The translations under genes were made by a program, and so were the position numbers. A stretch of DNA of 16,479 bases from an uncultured Allobaculum sp. Its GTDB lineage: Bacteria; Bacillota_I; Bacilli_A; Erysipelotrichales; Erysipelotrichaceae. The stretch covers positions 1 to 16,479 of the forward strand of contig CAJTVE010000062.1 in NCBI GenBank assembly GCA_910579655.1. Reading direction: 5' to 3'. The first letter of the stretch is position 1, and every line of letters starts with the position of its first letter. This document shows positions 14,043 through 16,479 of the stretch, in pieces. The notes beneath the pieces were generated by a model, which did no database searches, was not told where the DNA came from, and worked only from the letters and a program-made list of their open reading frames with translations.

Positions 14043-14588
14043 CTACTCGTCGTCAGATTTGAAAAAGTCGGGATTGAAAAGAACAACTTCCTGTTTTTCT
14101 AAAGACGCAGGAACATTGATCAGGCGTTGGTTGCTGGAACCGCAGAATTTTAAAGAAAGATCTTTTAAGGATTCTACGAATGGCCCATCGACCAGAACGT
14201 TAATATTTTCTAAAATGGTGTCGGTATAGGGGGTGTGCATTCGACCGCCATCCAGCAGATCCTGATCCAGAATATAGCCCGTGTACATCCAGATATCTTT
14301 ATTTGGAAGTTCGCGGCGGACCATGGAAACTAAGTTTGCGACTTCACTCTGGTTGGCAATTTCAAAAGGATCGCCGCCAAGAATGGTCAGTCCTTCAATA
14401 AAAGCAGGGCGTAAAGCCTCGAAAATTTCTTTTTCGGTTTCTTTCGTATAAGGCTGTCCATAGTTGAAGTCCCAGGTTTCAGGCTGGAAGCATCCATGAC
14501 AGTGGTTGGAGCAGCCAGAGACGAACAGGGAGACACGCACTCCATTGCCATCAGCAATATCAAATTTCTTTATCTGTCCATAATTCAT
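14043..14588 (-). CDS. nrdG: Anaerobic ribonucleotide reductase activating protein
   Basis: This 181-aa radical-SAM activase uses a [4Fe-4S] cluster and S-adenosylmethionine to install the glycyl radical on NrdD, enabling deoxynucleotide synthesis without oxygen. The cluster motif C26-x3-C30-x2-C33 sits in GCSNHCHGCF and is followed by NrdG-typical PETWDFNYG. The SAM-binding glycine motif is LTILGGDPFE (67-76). WMYTGY (100-105) is also characteristic of the family. Length is slightly above the usual 150-175 aa. The ATG at 14588 follows AAAGGAAG. No nrdD is adjacent, although nrdG normally lies directly behind it; here nrdG has its own promoter (14624-14652) and leads a two-gene unit with the TPR-like protein. 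Confidence 0.95.
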   Translation of the reverse strand: MNYGQIKKFDIADGNGVRVSLFVSGCSNHCHGCFQPETWDFNYGQPYTKETEKEIFEALRPAFIEGLTILGGDPFEIANQSEVANLVSMVRRELPNKDIWMYTGYILDQDLLDGGRMHTPYTDTILENINVLVDGPFVESLKDLSLKFCGSSNQRLINVPASLEKQEVVLFNPDFFKSDDE

Positions 14589-14623
14589 AATGAGTTTTCT
14601 TCCTTTCTGTTCGCAATATTGCC

Positions 14624-14652
14624 ATCATAGGCACAAAGAGGCCGGAAAGCAA
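14624..14652 (-). promoter_or_regulatory. Promoter of nrdG
   Basis: Minus strand: -35 TTGCTT (14647-14652), a 17-bp spacer, and -10 TATGAT (14624-14629). Transcription would start near 14617, about 29 nt before the ATG. The -35 box lies in the centre of a dyad (CCGGA/TCCGG, 14642-14657). Confidence 0.65.
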
Positions 14653-14694
14653 TCCGGATTGTCCAAAAAAGCGCTGTCAGGTTTGCGGCCTCTT
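14636..14694. repeat. Nested inverted repeats over the nrdG promoter
   Basis: A perfect 9-bp outer pair, AAGAGGCCG (14636-14644) with CGGCCTCTT (14686-14694), overlaps a shorter inner pair, CCGGA (14642-14646) with TCCGG (14653-14657). The inner pair flanks the -35 hexamer exactly. It does not match the NrdR box. A regulator-binding or alternative-pairing role is inference. Confidence 0.5.
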
Positions 14695-14743
14695 CAATCC
14701 AATGGGAAGAATCGAAGAGAAGGAACAATAAGAAAACGGATTC

Positions 14744-14774
14744 TTGAACAATCTTATAAAGATTGGGTTAAGAT
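14744..14774 (+). promoter_or_regulatory. MerR-like promoter with dyad in a 19-bp spacer
   Basis: TTGAAC (14744-14749) and TAAGAT (14769-14774) are separated by 19 bp. The spacer contains a perfect palindrome, CAATCTT-ATA-AAGATTG (14749-14765). A long spacer with a central dyad is the hallmark of MerR-family activated promoters. No MerR gene is in the window. Transcription would start near 14781, right at the hairpins of the AIM24 leader. Confidence 0.45.
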
Positions 14775-14782
14775 AGAAAGGA

Positions 14783-14850
14783 TTCGGCTTGACCGAAGCG
14801 TCCGACTGGAAGAAAGCTCCTGCTGGAGGGCTTCTTTTCAATTCAGGACG
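14783..14850 (+). promoter_or_regulatory. Structured leader upstream of the AIM24 gene
   Basis: Three helices can be drawn in the plus-strand RNA. TTCGG/CCGAA (14783-14797) has a 5-nt loop. CGTCC (14799-14803) pairs with GGACG (14846-14850) and encloses a longer bulged hairpin (14809-14838, loop TGCT) whose 3' side ends in a U-rich run, as in a terminator. It begins at the predicted transcription start and lies about 145 nt before the AIM24 start codon. It does not match any riboswitch class I know by eye. An attenuator or small structured RNA is possible. Confidence 0.3.
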
Positions 14851-14994
14851 ACCCCAAAAAAACGCGGCTGGTGTTTAAAGAATGCGAAAAAAGCAGATAT
14901 AAGTTAAAAAACGCTGCCGATTTGCATCCAGAATCCAAAAAAATGAAACACAACGTGAATTCTCAAATATACTCAAAAGAAAGTGAGGGTAAGA

Positions 14995-15816
14995 ATGTAT
15001 CGGATTTATAACCTGAAAAGCAGTGACAACGTTGAAGTCAGTGCTGAACTCGGCCCATTTACGGTGATCACCCACCTGAGAAACCTGGCTCCAAACCTCG
15101 AAAACCGCCCCGGGGCGATGATGGAGTCCTACTATGCGGGCCTGCTGATGGATCGTAAACGACAGCTGATCTGCCAGCTCAATCAGTCCGCTGTCCTGGT
15201 TGCAGCCGGGATGATGCAGTGGATGGCTGGCGAGTGCAAGATGGTCAGTGATGCCAATGGTCTGTTTGGCTATCTTGGCAAGCAGATCCGCGGCAAGACC
15301 ACCGGCCAGAGCTGCATTGCGCCGAAATATTCTGGCAGTGGAACGCTGGTTCTGGAACCGGTTGATGAAGACATCATGCTGGTGAATCTGCAGGACTGGC
15401 AGGAAGGCATTGTCATTGAAAAGGGGCTTTTTCTGGCCTGCAGTGCCGATGTTCAGCAATCTACTGTCATGCGAAGCAATGTCTCATCCACGGCGCTTGG
15501 CAATGAGGGCCTGTTTTCCATGGCGCTCAAGGGCCAGGGCTTTGCGGCTTTGCGAGTTCCTTGTCCGAAAGAGACACTTGTTCTCATTGAACTGGAAGAT
15601 GATGTGCTCAAAGTGGATGGCAATTTTGCCATTGCCTGGTCAAGCTCTTTGGAATTTACCGTTGAAAATTCGGGAAAGACCATGGTCTCCACAGCGCTTT
15701 CGGGTGAAGGCTTTGTGAACACTTTCAGGGGAACTGGCAAGATTTTATTGGCGCCTTATTTGTCATTTGGTACCAAGGAAGTGGAAAAAAGTACAGATAA
15801 TCCATCAAACTCCTAA
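14995..15816 (+). CDS. AIM24-family protein
   Basis: This 273-aa protein of the AIM24 family (Pfam PF01987) is a beta-rich, probably trimeric protein. In yeast the family is tied to mitochondrial inner-membrane organisation; its bacterial role is unknown. Landmarks are ESYYAGLLM, the turn-rich middle GNGL-like segments (GLFGYLGKQI, CIAPKYSGSGTLVLEP), GIVIEKGLFLAC (about 142-153), and the repeated pattern SMALKGQGFAAL / STALSGEGFVNTFRGTG in the C-terminal half. There is no signal peptide or membrane segment, so it is expected in the cytoplasm. The ATG at 14995 is preferred over the in-frame GTG at 14983 because GTGAGGG sits about 5 nt upstream. It is monocistronic behind a long leader with a possible MerR-type promoter. 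No clear terminator follows. Confidence 0.88.
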   Translation: MYRIYNLKSSDNVEVSAELGPFTVITHLRNLAPNLENRPGAMMESYYAGLLMDRKRQLICQLNQSAVLVAAGMMQWMAGECKMVSDANGLFGYLGKQIRGKTTGQSCIAPKYSGSGTLVLEPVDEDIMLVNLQDWQEGIVIEKGLFLACSADVQQSTVMRSNVSSTALGNEGLFSMALKGQGFAALRVPCPKETLVLIELEDDVLKVDGNFAIAWSSSLEFTVENSGKTMVSTALSGEGFVNTFRGTGKILLAPYLSFGTKEVEKSTDNPSNS

Positions 15817-15854
15817 AACTCCGGACTTTTCGATACATCATTTGGGGCAATCTG

Positions 15855-15883
15855 TTGTCGATTTGCCAGTTTCTAACTAGAAT
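15855..15883 (+). promoter_or_regulatory. Promoter and candidate operator of the BlaI-type gene
   Basis: -35 TTGTCG (15855-15860), a 17-bp spacer and -10 TAGAAT (15878-15883). A perfect dyad, TTCTA-AC-TAGAA (15871-15882), overlaps the -10. BlaI-family repressors bind short dyads at their own promoters, so autorepression is plausible. The sequence is not the usual TACAnnTGTA BlaI/CopY box. Confidence 0.5.
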
Positions 15884-15946
15884 AATAGAGGCGGAATATT
15901 TATTGCAACAGGAATTCGATTTTTACAAGGGGGACAAAAGAGTACG

Positions 15947-16315
15947 ATGAAAGAGACCGGCCTCACAAAACGAGAAACCCAGATCATGAACGTTTTATGG
16001 AAGAGTGACCAGCCACTCTCCGCGTTTGACATCCTGACAGCTTCACCAGACCTGAGCCGCAATACGATTCAGATCGTTCTGAAAAAACTTCAGACAATCG
16101 GCTTTATCGAAGTTGCTGGATTTGGATATCACAAAAACGCACTGACTAGAACTTTCCGGCCAATTATTTCCCAGACAGAGTACATGGGAGAAAGCCTGGC
16201 TCGTTCTACATCACTAGAAATCACGAAGAGTTTCATCAAGTCGCTGGATGACTGCCAAACGCTCAATGATCTAGACACACTGATCCAGGAAAAACGTAAA
16301 GAACTTGGATGCTAA
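15947..16315 (+). CDS. BlaI/MecI-family transcriptional repressor
   Basis: This 122-aa winged-helix repressor is of the BlaI/MecI/CopY type. The N-terminal fold starts LTKRETQIMNVLWKSDQPLS, the diagnostic opening of the family. The recognition helix region is LSRNTIQIVLKKLQTIGFIE (37-56), followed by the wing and a helical C-terminus used for dimerisation. The CopY zinc motif (CxCxxxxCxC) is absent, so it is not a copper sensor of that type. Usually such repressors are released when a BlaR1/MecR1 membrane protease encoded next door cuts them. Here no such gene follows: a terminator and an intron come directly after. The target genes are unknown. The ATG at 15947 has AAGGGGG upstream, at an unusually wide spacing of about 13 nt. 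Confidence 0.9.
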   Translation: MKETGLTKRETQIMNVLWKSDQPLSAFDILTASPDLSRNTIQIVLKKLQTIGFIEVAGFGYHKNALTRTFRPIISQTEYMGESLARSTSLEITKSFIKSLDDCQTLNDLDTLIQEKRKELGC

Positions 16316-16367
16316 GTGTCACCCGCTTCGAGAGAGAAGCGAACACAACTAACAATTTACAATACGG

Positions 16368-16400
16368 AAAAAGGCTGATCGGTGGGGATCAGTCTTTTTT
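16368..16400 (+). terminator. Terminator of the BlaI-type gene and intron landing site
   Basis: A 13-bp stem with one G-U pair (16368-16380 with 16387-16399) has a 6-nt loop and its 3' arm ends in a run of six T. A smaller hairpin, CGCTTC-GAGAGA-GAAGCG (16324-16341), lies between the stop codon and this terminator. The intron begins two bases after the T-run. Confidence 0.9.
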
Positions 16401-16402
16401 CG

Positions 16403-16479
16403 GTGTGCCCGGCATGGCACACATCTAGGTGGTGAAAGTCCACTATGGGAGCGTATCATCGCAACCGCTAACCATTAGC
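16403..16479 (+). mobile_element. 5' end of a group II intron (IIC-like), cut by the window edge
   Basis: The sequence opens GTGTGCCCGGCATGG, the conserved group II 5' boundary and domain I start. The first helix is perfect (GTGTGCC with GGCACAC, 16403-16422), followed by the typical GTGAAAGTCC element. The opening closely matches group IIC introns such as that of Oceanobacillus iheyensis, recalled by eye. IIC introns insert just behind intrinsic terminators, which is exactly the position here. Only 77 nt lie in the window, so the reverse transcriptase/maturase and the 3' boundary are not seen. Confidence 0.88.

Noticed and set aside
14590..14907. 105-codon plus-strand frame upstream of the AIM24 gene
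   Set aside because: It overlaps the nrdG promoter, the dyads and the leader hairpins. The composition is Arg/Lys/Ser-rich with no family and no ribosome binding site.

Overview
The window reads as a chromosomal segment of a Gram-positive Bacillota bacterium. The reasons are strong AGGAGG-type ribosome binding sites, many U-tailed intrinsic terminators, a CCA-encoding tRNA-Ser, an XRE-cupin/potABCD locus, an anaerobic ribonucleotide reductase activase and a BlaI-type repressor. The domain fusions recall Erysipelotrichia-like gut Firmicutes, but that placement is inference. There are no rRNA genes, CRISPR arrays or prophage. The only mobile element is the 5' end of a group II intron at the right edge.

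Layout. 1-1451, minus strand: an unrecognised 98-aa protein, a small DsrE/YedF-like protein, and tRNA-Ser(CGA) followed by two tandem terminators. Positions 1-197 hold nothing I can support. 1511-2683, plus: a cation diffusion facilitator, probably a Mn(II) exporter. 3006-3866, minus: a DUF368 (PopT-type) undecaprenyl-phosphate translocase. 4331-9310, plus: a compact polyamine uptake operon, XRE-cupin regulator > potA > potB > potC-potD. It has a good promoter, a perfect palindrome against the first ribosome binding site, and 4-nt ATGA overlaps between the transporter genes. 9858-13214, plus: a Cu(I) P1B-ATPase carrying an unusual C-terminal array of metal-binding domains that ends in a CopZ-like chaperone. 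14588-13396, minus: nrdG, a small helical-repeat protein, and a decayed or extended reading frame running to a terminator. 14744-15816, plus: an AIM24-family protein behind a MerR-like promoter and a structured leader. 15855-16400, plus: a BlaI/MecI-type repressor and its terminator. 16403-16479: the start of a group II (IIC-like) intron, placed two bases after that terminator.

How the genes work together. The pot operon forms one membrane complex: PotA is the ATPase, PotB and the PotC half are the permeases, and the PotD half is a tethered substrate receptor. The upstream XRE-cupin protein probably senses polyamine status and controls both itself and the operon. The Mn exporter and the Cu exporter are independent metal-detoxification units.

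The strongest points for a second look are three. (1) The PotA ATPase has about 175 extra residues that look like two Ig-like repeats, inserted inside its TOBE region. (2) The copper ATPase is fused at its C-terminus to further HMA domains, and a near-perfect in-frame internal ribosome binding site sits before the last, CopZ-like domain. This suggests one gene yields both the pump and a free chaperone. (3) PotC and PotD are fused. The AIM24 control region and the intron-at-terminator insertion are secondary.
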